Source of the DNA: Bacillus sp. AFS037270
Lineage (GTDB): Bacteria; Bacillota; Bacilli; Bacillales_B; DSM-18226
NCBI RefSeq assembly: GCF_002585305.1
Contig: NZ_NUNF01000032.1
Span: forward strand, 62,001-126,000
Direction: 5' to 3'
DNA length: 64,000 nt
The notes beneath the pieces are model-generated. The model ran no database searches. It saw only the letters and a program-made list of their open reading frames with translations, and was not told where the DNA came from. The position numbers and the translations under genes were made by a program. The stretch's first letter is position 1, and each line of letters starts with the position of its first letter. Below are positions 55,802 through 64,000 of the stretch, one piece after another.

Positions 55802-55830
55802 CCAGGTTCAAAGTGGAACCTGGTATTTTT
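55802..55830 (+). terminator. Rho-independent terminator after hydroxyacid dehydrogenase gene
   Basis: CCAGGTTC and GAACCTGG form a perfect 8-bp stem with a 6-base loop, followed by TATTTTT. Confidence 0.85.
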
Positions 55831-55916
55831 AATATATTAAAGAATTTTCAAATAATTATTAACTAATAAGTATTTTTCATGTATAATGTTTCAAACAAGA
55901 TTGTGAGGTTTAAGAT

Positions 55917-56816
55917 ATGAATGCATTTATTAAAGAGCAAATTGAATTATTTCAAGAACAAAATAAAAATCGTGGACGTCTTCTCGTTAGTTGTCCGGAC
56001 CAACCAGGAATTGTTTCGGCGATATCAAAGTTTTTATTCTCCTATAACGCCAATATTATCGAATCCAGTCAGTATTCTACCAATCCTGAGGGAGGCATCT
56101 TTTTCATTCGGATTGAATTTGAATGCCCTGGACTAAAGGATAAAGCAAAAGAAATGGATACACAGTTTTCTGATATTGCTGAGGATTTTTCAATGGAATG
56201 GAATTTTACGCATGTTTACAATCTTAAGAAAGCTGCCATCTTTGTCTCTAAAGAACTACACTGCTTGCTCGAACTTTTATGGGAATGGCAAAGCGGAGAT
56301 TTAATGGCTGATATTGCCCTTGTCATCAGTAACCATGAAAACGCGAGAGAGGTTGTTGAAGGACTTAATATTCCGTTTTACTATATTCCGGCCAATAAGG
56401 ATATTCGTCAACAAGCAGAAGCCGAGCAGCTTAAGCTTTTAAAAGAGTATGATGTTGATTTCATCGTATTGGCACGTTATATGCAGATTTTAACGCCGAA
56501 TTTTATTAAGGAAAATCCTAATAAAATTATTAATATTCACCATTCGTTTTTACCTGCCTTTGTGGGGGCAAGACCGTATGAACGTGCCTTTGACCGCGGG
56601 GTGAAATTAATCGGTGCGACTTCACATTATGTGACCAATGATCTTGATGAAGGGCCGATTATCGAACAGGATATTAGCAGGGTAGGTCATCATGATAATG
56701 TGGATAGTCTTAAAAAGATTGGACGGAGAATTGAACGAAGCGTGTTGGCTCGTGCAGTAAAATGGCATATCCAGGACCGAATTATCGTTCATCAGAATAA
56801 GACGATCGTTTTCTAA
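55917..56816 (+). CDS. purU: Formyltetrahydrofolate deformylase
   Basis: The 299-residue enzyme hydrolyses 10-formyl-tetrahydrofolate to formate and tetrahydrofolate, balancing one-carbon pools. The N-terminal ACT domain (about 18-95) begins RLLVSCPDQPGIVSAISKFL. The C-terminal formyltransferase domain has the catalytic His in NIHHSFLPAFVGARPYERAF and Asp in THYVTNDLDEGPIIEQD-type sequence (here TSHYVTNDLDEGPIIEQD). Length is normal. GTGAGG precedes the ATG. It is monocistronic between two terminators. Confidence 0.94.
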   Translation: MNAFIKEQIELFQEQNKNRGRLLVSCPDQPGIVSAISKFLFSYNANIIESSQYSTNPEGGIFFIRIEFECPGLKDKAKEMDTQFSDIAEDFSMEWNFTHVYNLKKAAIFVSKELHCLLELLWEWQSGDLMADIALVISNHENAREVVEGLNIPFYYIPANKDIRQQAEAEQLKLLKEYDVDFIVLARYMQILTPNFIKENPNKIINIHHSFLPAFVGARPYERAFDRGVKLIGATSHYVTNDLDEGPIIEQDISRVGHHDNVDSLKKIGRRIERSVLARAVKWHIQDRIIVHQNKTIVF

Positions 56817-56827
56817 TAGAGCAAAAG

Positions 56828-56857
56828 AACAGGCACTATTCATAAGTGCCTGTTTTT
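56828..56857 (+). terminator. Rho-independent terminator after purU
   Basis: AACAGGCACT and AGTGCCTGTT are perfect 10-bp complements with a 7-base loop, followed by TTT. Confidence 0.9.
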
Positions 56858-57059
56858 ATGTACTCAAATTCTTTTTATTTAAAAATTGTCACATTATTTT
56901 AACAATTCCTATAATTGAGATATTGAATTTTCATTTAATACTTTATATATTTAAGTTAATATTAGCATTCTATCTAATCAAGTTTACCAAACTATTTTTG
57001 ATGATTATCGTAACTTATTTTTTGAAACTTTTTGAAGAATATCAAAGGGAGGAATTGTT

Positions 57060-57221
57060 ATGATTGCGTTGGAAAATGTTTGTATTTATTGTGGAGAACC
57101 ACTTTCTGTATGGGAAAGAACCAGATGTTACTGTTGGAACTGTAATGAATTAACGACAGCTGAAGCTTTCAACGAAGATACTGACGATTATTGGATCAAC
57201 ATTATCTTTCAAGAGCCTTAA
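57060..57221 (+). CDS. Small zinc-ribbon-like protein
   Basis: A 53-residue gene behind a strong GGGAGG site (7 bases before ATG 57060) encodes a CxxC pair near residue 8 (CIYCGEP) and a CYCWNC cluster at 23-28, then an acidic tail ending FQEP. The four-cysteine layout suits a zinc ribbon. It is followed by its own terminator at 57236. The family is unknown to me; similar tiny ribbons occur across Bacillus. It may bind RNA, DNA or a partner protein. Confidence 0.7.
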   Translation: MIALENVCIYCGEPLSVWERTRCYCWNCNELTTAEAFNEDTDDYWINIIFQEP

Positions 57222-57235
57222 TCACCAGTATCAAT

Positions 57236-57269
57236 AGCCGTAAATCAGGATTCTGATTCGGCTTTTTTC
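57236..57269 (+). terminator. Rho-independent terminator after zinc-ribbon gene
   Basis: AGCCG/CGGCT outer stem with an inner AATCAG/CTGATT stem, followed by TTTTTT. Confidence 0.85.
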
Positions 57270-57373
57270 TTTTTAAGATTTAATTAAGATAGTCATACTA
57301 TACTCTTACTTGTTAGGCATTTAGAATTTCAATGCCAGTCAACCTCAAATTTGAATAGAAGAGAGGGGATACT

Positions 57374-58429
57374 ATGAGTAAGAGATTAGATTGGTTAGAT
57401 ATTGGGAAGGGATTAGGAATGCTGCTAGTCATGTTAGGGCATGCAGATATCCCAACTCCACTTAAAACGTATATCTATACATTTCATATGCCGTTATTCT
57501 TTTTCCTATCAGGATATTTATATAATAAAGATAAGTTTCCGAGCCTAAAAGTGTTTTTAACAAAAAGGACAAAGTCACTAATACTCCCGTACTTGTCTTT
57601 TTCATTTGTGGCATACCTTTGGTTTTTACTATTAAATTATTTTGGACTGGTCAATTATAAAAACAATCTATTAACCCCGTTATTGGGTTCTGTCATAGCT
57701 GAAAGAAAATCGATCTGGACCGTTCATACCGGTGCTTTATGGTTTGTAGCCTGTTTATTCTGTACGGAATTACTTTTTTATTTTATTGCAAAAATAGGAC
57801 GGACGAAAAAGGCAATCGGATTCTTTTTACTAGTCATCTCGGTTGTTGGATGTTTTTATAACAAGATGGTTGGACAACCGCTGCCTTGGAATATAGACGT
57901 GGCCATGATTAGCGTTGGTTTTTATGGAGCAGGTTATTTATTCAAAGAATATAATAAGAATTTGGAACGGTTTAATCATCTAAAATCTCTTGTCCTTTTA
58001 TTGATCGTTAATCTCTTCACAGGTTACCTAAATTATGTACTTACAGGAGAAAGAGTAGATTTTTATAATAGCAGCCTAGGAAATATTGTTCTTTTCTATC
58101 TATCAGCATTTTCTGGAATTGGAGCCTTTGTTATTTTAATTAAACATATGAAGAAAAATAAGGTTCTCCAGTATATTGGAAAGAATTCATTCATCTATTT
58201 AGCTTTCCACCAAAAAATCGTGTTCTTTGTCTTTAGTTTACTGATTCAAAAATCTATTTTTAATTTTGAAAGCATAATCAATCATCCCATAGTAGAAGGG
58301 GTCCTATACACACTTATAACGGTCGTTATTTTGATACCCGCCGTTTATACCATTAATCATTACTTTCCGTTTATGTTGGGAAAAACAACAAGAAAGAGTA
58401 TGAGAGAAGTTTCATTGAATGCATATTAA
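57374..58429 (+). CDS. Acyltransferase family 3 membrane protein
   Basis: This 351-residue protein has about ten membrane helices and the acyltransferase-3 N-terminal signature RLDWLDIGKGLGMLLVMLGH (with the conserved His) and YTFHMPLFFFLSGYLY. Such enzymes O-acetylate or otherwise acylate cell-surface carbohydrates from the cytoplasmic acyl-CoA. AGAGGGG precedes the ATG. It stands alone. The acceptor, for instance a capsular polysaccharide or a peptidoglycan sugar, cannot be read from sequence. Confidence 0.88.
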   Translation: MSKRLDWLDIGKGLGMLLVMLGHADIPTPLKTYIYTFHMPLFFFLSGYLYNKDKFPSLKVFLTKRTKSLILPYLSFSFVAYLWFLLLNYFGLVNYKNNLLTPLLGSVIAERKSIWTVHTGALWFVACLFCTELLFYFIAKIGRTKKAIGFFLLVISVVGCFYNKMVGQPLPWNIDVAMISVGFYGAGYLFKEYNKNLERFNHLKSLVLLLIVNLFTGYLNYVLTGERVDFYNSSLGNIVLFYLSAFSGIGAFVILIKHMKKNKVLQYIGKNSFIYLAFHQKIVFFVFSLLIQKSIFNFESIINHPIVEGVLYTLITVVILIPAVYTINHYFPFMLGKTTRKSMREVSLNAY

Positions 58430-58517
58430 TTTAACAATTTGTTCATAATTTGGTCATAATTCATGGGCATCCTACCATCTGTAAAACTAAAACCAATTTT
58501 TAGGAGGAAGTTACAAG

Positions 58518-59264
58518 ATGAGAAAGATGCTGATGAATTATTTTTTTAACTTTGCATTACTGATTGGAGTTTTTGGACCAATTCAAGCGTTTGCAGCTGC
58601 ACAGCCAAATGAACAAAATCAATCCTCAGAGGTCCATGGCTATGGTCATGGTCACTTCAGACAAAATCCTGAATTTATTAAAAAACAGGCGGAATCGCTG
58701 GGAATTAAAACAGATGGTAAAGATACAGAGACGCTTGCAAAAGAAGTTAGGGAAGCCATGATTAAAAAGAGAGCGGAGGAACTTGGGATTAGTACGAAAG
58801 GGAAAGAGATTGATTCACTAGCGAAAGAGGTCTTTGAAACTACCATGAAAAATGAGGCCAAAAAGTTGGGGATTTCAACAGAAGGAAAAGACCTTCGTGA
58901 TGTAGCTCGAGAGATTCATGAGACCCAAATAAAAAAAGAGGCGAAAGAGCTGGGAATTTCGACGGATGGGAAGGACCTCCGTGATATAGCCAGAGAAGTC
59001 CGTGAGACCCAAATAAAAAAAGATGCTAAAGAACTAGGGATTTCAACTGACAATAAAGATTTTCATCAAATAGCCCATGAAGTCCGTGATAAAAAAATCT
59101 TCCAAGCAGCAGAAAAGTTGGGAATAGATACAAAAAATAAGTCTGCGGACGAGCTTTTCAATGAAATCATGACTAAACATGCAGATAAGGTAAAGGAGTT
59201 AGATTTCTTTCCTCATAAAGGACGCGGAATGCACTTTTTCTTTAAAGGACCAAAAACAGAATAA
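58518..59264 (+). CDS. Secreted protein with six 28-residue repeats, function unknown
   Basis: The 248-residue product has a signal peptide (about 1-26, cleavage near AFA-AA) and then six contiguous 28-residue repeats from residue 54 to 221. Each has the pattern IKKxAxELGISTDGKDLRDIAREVRETQ, two helices around a G-I-S-T turn. The third, fourth and fifth repeats are also close in DNA sequence (84-bp unit, with the stretch GAGACCCAAATAAAAAAAGA shared exactly), implying recent duplication. The C-terminus is HADKVKELDFF then HKGRGMHFFFKG, and the N-terminal spacer has HGYGHGHF, a possible metal site. AGGAGG precedes the ATG. I do not recognise a named family. Confidence 0.75.
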   Translation: MRKMLMNYFFNFALLIGVFGPIQAFAAAQPNEQNQSSEVHGYGHGHFRQNPEFIKKQAESLGIKTDGKDTETLAKEVREAMIKKRAEELGISTKGKEIDSLAKEVFETTMKNEAKKLGISTEGKDLRDVAREIHETQIKKEAKELGISTDGKDLRDIAREVRETQIKKDAKELGISTDNKDFHQIAHEVRDKKIFQAAEKLGIDTKNKSADELFNEIMTKHADKVKELDFFPHKGRGMHFFFKGPKTE

Positions 59265-59287
59265 CACCAGTAAGAAAATCCAAATAT

Positions 59288-59322
59288 AGAGGCTTGTCAT
59301 TTTGGGAGACAGCCTCTCTTTT
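59288..59322 (+). terminator. Rho-independent terminator after repeat-protein gene
   Basis: AGAGGCT-T-GTC pairs with GAC-AGCCTCT around an A/T/G loop, followed by CTTTT. Confidence 0.8.
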
Positions 59323-59434
59323 GTACGAAAAACATTGATGAAAATTGTGTTTTATTCAAAATTTATTATAGAATTAAGGGACAAACTGGAAGTTAACGTC
59401 TTAGATAAGATTAATTATAAAATCGGAGGTAATC

Positions 59435-59830
59435 ATGGGAAGATTAATACATTTCGAAATTCATGTGAATGATATGGATCGGGCAAAAAAGTTTTATGGG
59501 GAAGTATTCGGCTGGTCTTTTCAAGATTGGAGTGATTATGCAGGAATGCCTTATTTTGGAGCAGTTACTGGTAATGAAGATGAGCCTGGTATCAATGGTG
59601 CTTTAATGCAGCGTCAAAGTGCTCCGCCAGAAACAAATCAACCTTTAAATGCATATTCTTGTACAATGGGTGTGGAAAATTATGATTTAACGGAAGCAAA
59701 AATTATTAAAAATGGCGGCAAGGTGGCATTGGCCAAATACGCTCTGCCTGGAATGGCGTGGCAAGGATACTATCAGGATACAGAGGGCAATATTTTCGGA
59801 ATTCATCAACCTGATGTGAATGCAAAATAG
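59435..59830 (+). CDS. VOC (glyoxalase/bleomycin-resistance) family protein
   Basis: This 131-residue protein has two beta-alpha-beta-beta-beta modules of the vicinal-oxygen-chelate fold. The start is HFEIHVNDMDRAKKFYGEVFGW, with a metal-ligand His. The second module runs to YYQDTEGNIFGIHQPD. It resembles the 27-kDa-antigen/CFP30B-like enzymes. CGGAGG precedes the ATG. The reaction is not determined. It is 5 bp before a YjbR gene, so co-transcribed. Confidence 0.87.
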   Translation: MGRLIHFEIHVNDMDRAKKFYGEVFGWSFQDWSDYAGMPYFGAVTGNEDEPGINGALMQRQSAPPETNQPLNAYSCTMGVENYDLTEAKIIKNGGKVALAKYALPGMAWQGYYQDTEGNIFGIHQPDVNAK

Positions 59831-59835
59831 AATCC

Positions 59836-60234
59836 ATGATTAATAATATGAAATCACAAGAGGCGGCAGAAATGCTTGAAAATGTCCGCAATATCTGTCT
59901 TGCACTACCCGAGGCTGTTGAACTTATCGACGGTTTTGGGCATCATACTTTTAAAATCAATAGAAAATCCTTCGTAATATCAGGTGAAAGCGAGACAGGA
60001 TTCAGCTTGTCGTTTAAGTCAGATCGGGAAACTCAAGAATTATTGCTTCAGAAAGAGTATTTTTTAAAAACTCCGTATATAGGACATCACGGCTGGGTGT
60101 CCATTCAAAATCCGGCTAAGGAAAATTGGGATGAATTAACCGATCTAATTCAAGAAGCCTATTTACGTGCAGCACCAAAGCGTTTGGTTAAGAAATGGAA
60201 TGAGGAGTTTATCAATGGAAGAAAGGTGGAATAA
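59836..60234 (+). CDS. MmcQ/YjbR family protein
   Basis: The 132-residue product fits the YjbR/MmcQ fold, a double-wing domain: NVRNICLALPEAVE near the N-terminus, HHTFKINRKSFVISGE, and TPYIGHHGWVSIQ followed by a C-terminal helix (LIQEAYLRAAPKRL). The family is often annotated as DNA-binding, but activity is unproven. No ribosome site is obvious before ATG 59836 or the ATG at 59848; translation is likely coupled to the VOC gene ending 6 bases before. Confidence 0.82.
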   Translation: MINNMKSQEAAEMLENVRNICLALPEAVELIDGFGHHTFKINRKSFVISGESETGFSLSFKSDRETQELLLQKEYFLKTPYIGHHGWVSIQNPAKENWDELTDLIQEAYLRAAPKRLVKKWNEEFINGRKVE

Positions 60235-60569
60235 TCTGCCTTTTTTTATTTAAAGAAAAGAGAGTATAATGAAGGTGATCTTTTCTATAACCAATCAAGT
60301 TTCGTATCTATTAATGTTTATTAATATTAAGATAGTTTAATTTATTACAAGAAACTAGGTGTATTTTTTAGGACTTGTGGACTGAAATTCTCACTTTTTA
60401 CTATATTTTAATACAATTTATAATTATAATATAATAGTAGATATTTTAATTTTATAAATAATTGTAATAGATTTATTATTGAGACAGAAAGGTGTTTGAT
60501 TAGGTCATCCCTATGTTTGTGTGAGACCTACATCTATTCTGCAAATTTTAGGGGAAAAGGTTGGTAAAA
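60235..60569. other. 335-bp A/T-rich region upstream of mqo
   Basis: It contains no gene I can support. Several A/T-rich -10-like stretches (for example TATAATATAATAG near 60426-60438) and a weak pairing AGGTC/GACCT at about 60502-60529 may form the mqo promoter and leader. No known riboswitch was recognised. Confidence 0.4.
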
Positions 60570-62072
60570 ATGAGCAACAGTGAAACTAAAACAGACGTCA
60601 TTTTAATTGGTGCCGGAATCATGAGTGCGACGTTAGGGACACTCTTGAAGGAATTAGTACCGGAATGGGAAATTACAGTGTTTGAGAAGCTCGAAAGCGC
60701 AGGTGAGGAAAGCTCTAACGAATGGAATAATGCGGGGACGGGGCATGCGGCACTGTGCGAGCTTAACTACACAGTCGAAAAACCAGATGGATCTGTAGAT
60801 ATTAGTAAAGCGATAACAATTAATGAACAGTTTCAGCTTTCAATGCAGTTTTGGTCTTATCTTGTAAACAGCAAGCTGATAGATAATCCACAGGATTTTA
60901 TCATGCCATTACCTCATATGAGCTTAGTACAAGGTGAACAAAATATAACGTTTTTAAAGAAGCGTTTTGAAGCATTGTCAAACAATCCACTATTTCAAGG
61001 GATGGAATTTTCCGATGACTCGGAAAAATTGATGGAATGGATTCCACTTATCATGGAAGGCCGTAAATGGAATGAACCAATAGCGGCAACAAAAATAGAC
61101 TCTGGAACGGATGTCAACTTTGGTGCTTTAACGCGCATGTTGTTTGACCACTTAAAGAGTAAAAACGTCGAGCTAAACTACAAGCATAGTGTTGAGGATG
61201 TAAAACGAACAAGCGACGGCTCGTGGGAAGTAAAAGTACGGAATCTAGATAGTGGTACGGTCGAACGCCATACTGCAAAATTCGTCTTCATCGGAGGCGG
61301 AGGAGGAAGCTTACATTTACTACAAAAATCCGGTATTCCTGAAGGAAAACATATTGGCGGATTTCCGGTAAGCGGTCTATTTATGGTATGTAATAATCCG
61401 GATGTGATAGAGCAGCATAATGCAAAAGTATATGGCAAAGCTAAGGTTGGTGCTCCGCCAATGTCTGTTCCACATCTTGACACAAGATTTATCGACAATA
61501 AAAAATCGCTGCTATTTGGACCATTTGCCGGCTTCTCACCTAAGTTCTTAAAAAATGGTTCCATGTTGGATTTAGTAACTTCCGTAAAACCAGATAATCT
61601 CGTAACTATGTTGGCGGCAGGTGCAAAAAATATGTCATTGACTAAATACTTGATTGAGCAAGTGATGTTATCGAAAGAACAGCGCATGGAAGAGTTACGT
61701 GAATTTATCCCCTACGCAAAAAGTGAGGAATGGGATTTAGTAGTAGCGGGCCAACGTGTGCAAGTGATTAAAGATACGGAAGCGGGCGGAAAAGGTACAC
61801 TTCAATTTGGTACGGAAGTGATAACTGCAGCTGATGGCTCAATCGCAGCCTTACTAGGTGCTTCTCCTGGTGCTTCTACTGCTGTTCACGTTATGTTAGA
61901 GGTATTCAAAAGATGCTTCCCGCAATTTATCAAAGAGTGGGAACCGAAAATTAAGGAAATGATTCCTTCTTATGGTTTGTCACTAATGGAAAACCCAGAG
62001 CTTCTGGAGGAAATTCATACTTCAACAGCACAAACGCTTGGTCTACGCGAAAAAGAGCTGGTTTTTAGTTAA
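60570..62072 (+). CDS. mqo: Malate:quinone oxidoreductase
   Basis: This 500-residue FAD enzyme at the inner face of the membrane oxidises malate to oxaloacetate, passing electrons to menaquinone. ATG 60570 lies 9 bases after GGGGAAAAGG; an upstream TTG would touch that site. The FAD motif is [20 protein letters not shown]. Family segments include [46 protein letters not shown], and [20 protein letters not shown]. Length is normal. The gene is monocistronic. It is common in many Bacillus but absent from B. subtilis 168, as I recall. Confidence 0.94.
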   Translation: MSNSETKTDVILIGAGIMSATLGTLLKELVPEWEITVFEKLESAGEESSNEWNNAGTGHAALCELNYTVEKPDGSVDISKAITINEQFQLSMQFWSYLVNSKLIDNPQDFIMPLPHMSLVQGEQNITFLKKRFEALSNNPLFQGMEFSDDSEKLMEWIPLIMEGRKWNEPIAATKIDSGTDVNFGALTRMLFDHLKSKNVELNYKHSVEDVKRTSDGSWEVKVRNLDSGTVERHTAKFVFIGGGGGSLHLLQKSGIPEGKHIGGFPVSGLFMVCNNPDVIEQHNAKVYGKAKVGAPPMSVPHLDTRFIDNKKSLLFGPFAGFSPKFLKNGSMLDLVTSVKPDNLVTMLAAGAKNMSLTKYLIEQVMLSKEQRMEELREFIPYAKSEEWDLVVAGQRVQVIKDTEAGGKGTLQFGTEVITAADGSIAALLGASPGASTAVHVMLEVFKRCFPQFIKEWEPKIKEMIPSYGLSLMENPELLEEIHTSTAQTLGLREKELVFS

Positions 62073-62171
62073 TTTGTTGGTGTAGTAACCAAGGTATTAG
62101 TTGGAAAAACAAGTATATAAAATTTTTTAAGGAATTGAGTAATAATTGAATATGGATGGTAACAAAACACA

Positions 62172-62211
62172 GAACCTTTGATCTAGCTTTGGATTGAAGG
62201 TTCTTTTTTTA
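62172..62211 (+). terminator. Rho-independent terminator after mqo
   Basis: AGAACCTT and AAGGTTCT form a perfect 8-bp stem with an A/T/G loop, followed by TTTTTT. Confidence 0.85.
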
Positions 62212-62277
62212 AAATTAGCAGAATGATAAAATAGAGCGAGTTAAAATATTTTAAATTTAAGTTAAAGGAAGTAACAA

Positions 62278-63720
62278 ATGGATTGGAAACCTGATCGAAT
62301 ATCAAAAACACCGATTTACAAGCAACTTGCTATATATATCGAGAACGGAATTGCTGATGGGACTTTTCCTCCTGATAAACCTTTACCCTCGGAAAGAGGT
62401 TTGGCAAAAGAACTTGGAATCAATAGGAGTACGGTTATTGCTGCATATGACGATTTGGAATCAAATGGGCTCATTAATCGGAATAGAGGCAGCGGAACAA
62501 CCATCAGTAAAGACATTTGGGGAATTACAAAGAAACGGATACCAAGTTGGAATAGGTATATTGAGGCCGGCTCCTTTTTGCCTAACTTGCCTGTAACACA
62601 AAGAATTCATAAAGAAATGGCAGAGCATAAACTCATCAATCTAGCCAGTGGGGAATTGTCTCAGGATTTATTTCCATTGACCTCACTTAGAGAAATTACA
62701 TCGAATAGGTCTTTTATTGGATCGTTAGGGTATGACCATCCGCAAGGAAATGCGATTCTCCGGGAAACACTTACCAAACATGTTAAACAGTTTCGTGAAA
62801 TAGAAACGGACTCATCTTCGATTTTAGTAACATCAGGGGCACAGCAGGCATTGCATCTTGTCGTTCAATGTTTGTTAAAACCAGGAGACTCAGTGGCAAT
62901 TGAAAATCCTTCCTATCATTACAATCTGCCAGTTTTTAAATCTGCAGGAATTAAAACTTATTTTTTACAAGTGGATAAGGACGGAATAAACCCAGAGGAA
63001 ATTACCGCTTTATATAAAAAACATAGAATTAAAATGATTTTTTTGAGTCCTATTTTTCAAAATCCTACTGGTACTCTATTGGACTTGGACAAGCGGAAAA
63101 AGGTACTTGAAATATCATCTGAATATGGCATTCCTATAGTGGAAGACGATCCGTACAGTTTAACATCTTTTAGCGGAGAAAAGATGAAGACGCTTAAATC
63201 ACTGGATCATAATGGGAATGTTTTATATATTAGCTCATTAACAAAAATAGTGGCTTCCGGATTAAGGATAGGCTGGATTATAGGACCCAGAGCGGTGATT
63301 GAAAGGTTATCAGATGCAAAGCAGCAAGTTGATTTTGGACACGCCAGTTATAGTCAATGGATTGCTAATGACTTTTTAGAATCACGTGATTTTACATCAC
63401 ATATCAAGAATTTGGCTAAACAGTTAGAAAGCAGAAGAGATCAAATTGTTGTTAGTCTTCAGACCTTTTTAAAGGAAGAGGTTGATTTTACGATTCCTAA
63501 TGGCGGCATTCATATTTGGTGCAGGTTAAAAAAAGCGGTGAATGAAATTCAATTATTAGAAGAGTCCATTAAAAGGGGCGTAATTTTTGTCCCGGGTTCT
63601 ACAATGGGTTCTGAGAAGGGATTTGTACGATTTACCTTTTCTAGGGAGAATGAAGAAAATATTCATGAAGGAATCAAAAGATTTGCAGATGCCCGTTATG
63701 CTATAAAAAAATTAAGTTAA
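62278..63720 (+). CDS. MocR family transcriptional regulator (GntR HTH fused to aminotransferase fold)
   Basis: This 480-residue regulator has an N-terminal GntR winged HTH (about 10-75: YIENGIADGTFPPDKPLPSERGLAKELG) fused to a class I aminotransferase domain (about 115-475) with FQNPTG, DDPYSLTSF and the PLP Lys in SSLTKIVASGLRIGW. Such MocR proteins sense PLP or amino-acid derived ligands. AAAGGAAG lies before the ATG. It stands alone, convergent with hemY. The target could be a neighbouring gene outside the window or its own promoter. Confidence 0.9.
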   Translation: MDWKPDRISKTPIYKQLAIYIENGIADGTFPPDKPLPSERGLAKELGINRSTVIAAYDDLESNGLINRNRGSGTTISKDIWGITKKRIPSWNRYIEAGSFLPNLPVTQRIHKEMAEHKLINLASGELSQDLFPLTSLREITSNRSFIGSLGYDHPQGNAILRETLTKHVKQFREIETDSSSILVTSGAQQALHLVVQCLLKPGDSVAIENPSYHYNLPVFKSAGIKTYFLQVDKDGINPEEITALYKKHRIKMIFLSPIFQNPTGTLLDLDKRKKVLEISSEYGIPIVEDDPYSLTSFSGEKMKTLKSLDHNGNVLYISSLTKIVASGLRIGWIIGPRAVIERLSDAKQQVDFGHASYSQWIANDFLESRDFTSHIKNLAKQLESRRDQIVVSLQTFLKEEVDFTIPNGGIHIWCRLKKAVNEIQLLEESIKRGVIFVPGSTMGSEKGFVRFTFSRENEENIHEGIKRFADARYAIKKLS

Positions 63721-63750
63721 AAGGATAGCTGCTATAGGGCAGCTATCCTT
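63721..63750. terminator. Bidirectional terminator between MocR gene and hemY
   Basis: AAGGATAGCTGC and GCAGCTATCCTT are perfect 12-bp complements with a short loop and T/A runs on the flanks. It lies between convergent genes. Confidence 0.9.
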
Positions 63751-63755
63751 TTCTA

Positions 63756-64000
63756 TTAAAACGTTTGAATGATTTTCCTTGCTGAATCTATCCCATTTTG
63801 GATACAGTCTGGGATACCGACTCCGTAATAGGAACAACCGGCCAGGATAATTCCTGGATAATCGGCTGCCATTTTGCTTTCAAGCGTCTCTACACTTTTA
63901 GGATGGGAAATTAAATAATTGGGCATTTGATCGGGCCATTTCGTGACCTCACTCGCAACTGGGTTGGCGCTAATCCCAAGACTTTTGTGAATATCGCCAA
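63756..64000 (-). CDS. hemY: Coproporphyrinogen/protoporphyrinogen oxidase, C-terminal part (cut by window edge)
   Basis: About 80 codons on the minus strand, open to the window edge and ending at TAA 63756, encode the tail of HemY (CgoX). The FAD-fold C-terminus is PDQMPNYLISHP, then GIILAGCSYYGVGIPDC, which matches the (G)xxLAG(S)xYxGVGIPDC signature of Gram-positive HemY enzymes of the coproporphyrin-dependent haem pathway. The start lies beyond 64000. It is not broken in the visible part. Confidence 0.88.
   Translation of the reverse strand, partial: GDIHKSLGISANPVASEVTKWPDQMPNYLISHPKSVETLESKMAADYPGIILAGCSYYGVGIPDCIQNGIDSARKIIQTF

Noticed and set aside
60502..60529. AGGTC/GACCT pairing before mqo as a riboswitch
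   Set aside because: Only a 5-6 bp stem with an unremarkable loop; nothing matches a known riboswitch core.

Overview
The window comes from a low-GC, endospore-forming member of the Bacillaceae (Bacillus/Neobacillus-like). The signs are a GerA-type spore germination operon, AcoR/sigma-54 acetoin genes, Bacillus-type Shine-Dalgarno sites, YesM/YesN-type regulators, a CcpA operator sequence and a BA3454-type stress peptide. I cannot name the species from this sequence. No rRNA, tRNA, CRISPR array, intact insertion sequence or prophage was seen. The window reads as chromosomal, mostly metabolic DNA with dispersed small repeats.

Layout. 1-2.1 kb: a secreted CpdB-type nucleotidase. 2.2-8.9 kb: a divergent AraC regulator facing a cluster of three Gfo/Idh/MocA oxidoreductases, a ThuA-like protein and a TIM-barrel isomerase, ending in a fourth, deleted Gfo/Idh gene. 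8.9-12.95 kb (minus strand): a ger operon (small membrane peptide, GerAA, GerAB, GerAC). 13.5-14.9 kb: an unusual tandem-HTH/coiled-coil/J-domain protein and a methyltransferase. 15.0-27.1 kb: an LplBCA-type sugar importer, a GH31 alpha-xylosidase, a GH95 alpha-L-fucosidase and a YesMN two-component system, probably for fucosylated xyloglucan oligosaccharides. 27.2-33.7 kb: a cytochrome c gene fragment, a BA3454-type peptide, and a compact pentose phosphate set (rpiA, zwf, tkt, gnd, transaldolase). 33.9-40.8 kb: the acetoin dehydrogenase operon acoABCL with a sigma-54 promoter, then acoR under a sigma-A promoter overlapped by a cre-like site. 40.9-45 kb: a nitronate monooxygenase-like enzyme and a TetR-controlled set of membrane and acetyltransferase genes with two matching operators. 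45.7-55.8 kb: a dipeptide/oligopeptide ABC importer followed by an MFS carrier, a D-amino-acid transaminase, a second aminotransferase and a D-2-hydroxyacid dehydrogenase. 55.9-64 kb: purU, a small zinc-ribbon protein, an acyltransferase, a secreted 28-residue-repeat protein, small VOC and YjbR proteins, mqo, a MocR regulator and the 3' end of hemY.

How they work together. Much of the window is catabolic: exotic sugar uptake and trimming feeds the pentose phosphate pathway, acetoin is reused when preferred sugars run out (cre plus AcoR/sigma-54), and peptides or D-amino acids are imported and deaminated. The most interesting non-coding structure is a pair of degenerate arrays, each with a 21-bp period (two helical turns), at about 42.1-42.3 kb and 51.38-51.44 kb. 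The most interesting protein is the tandem-HTH plus J-domain product at 13.5 kb.
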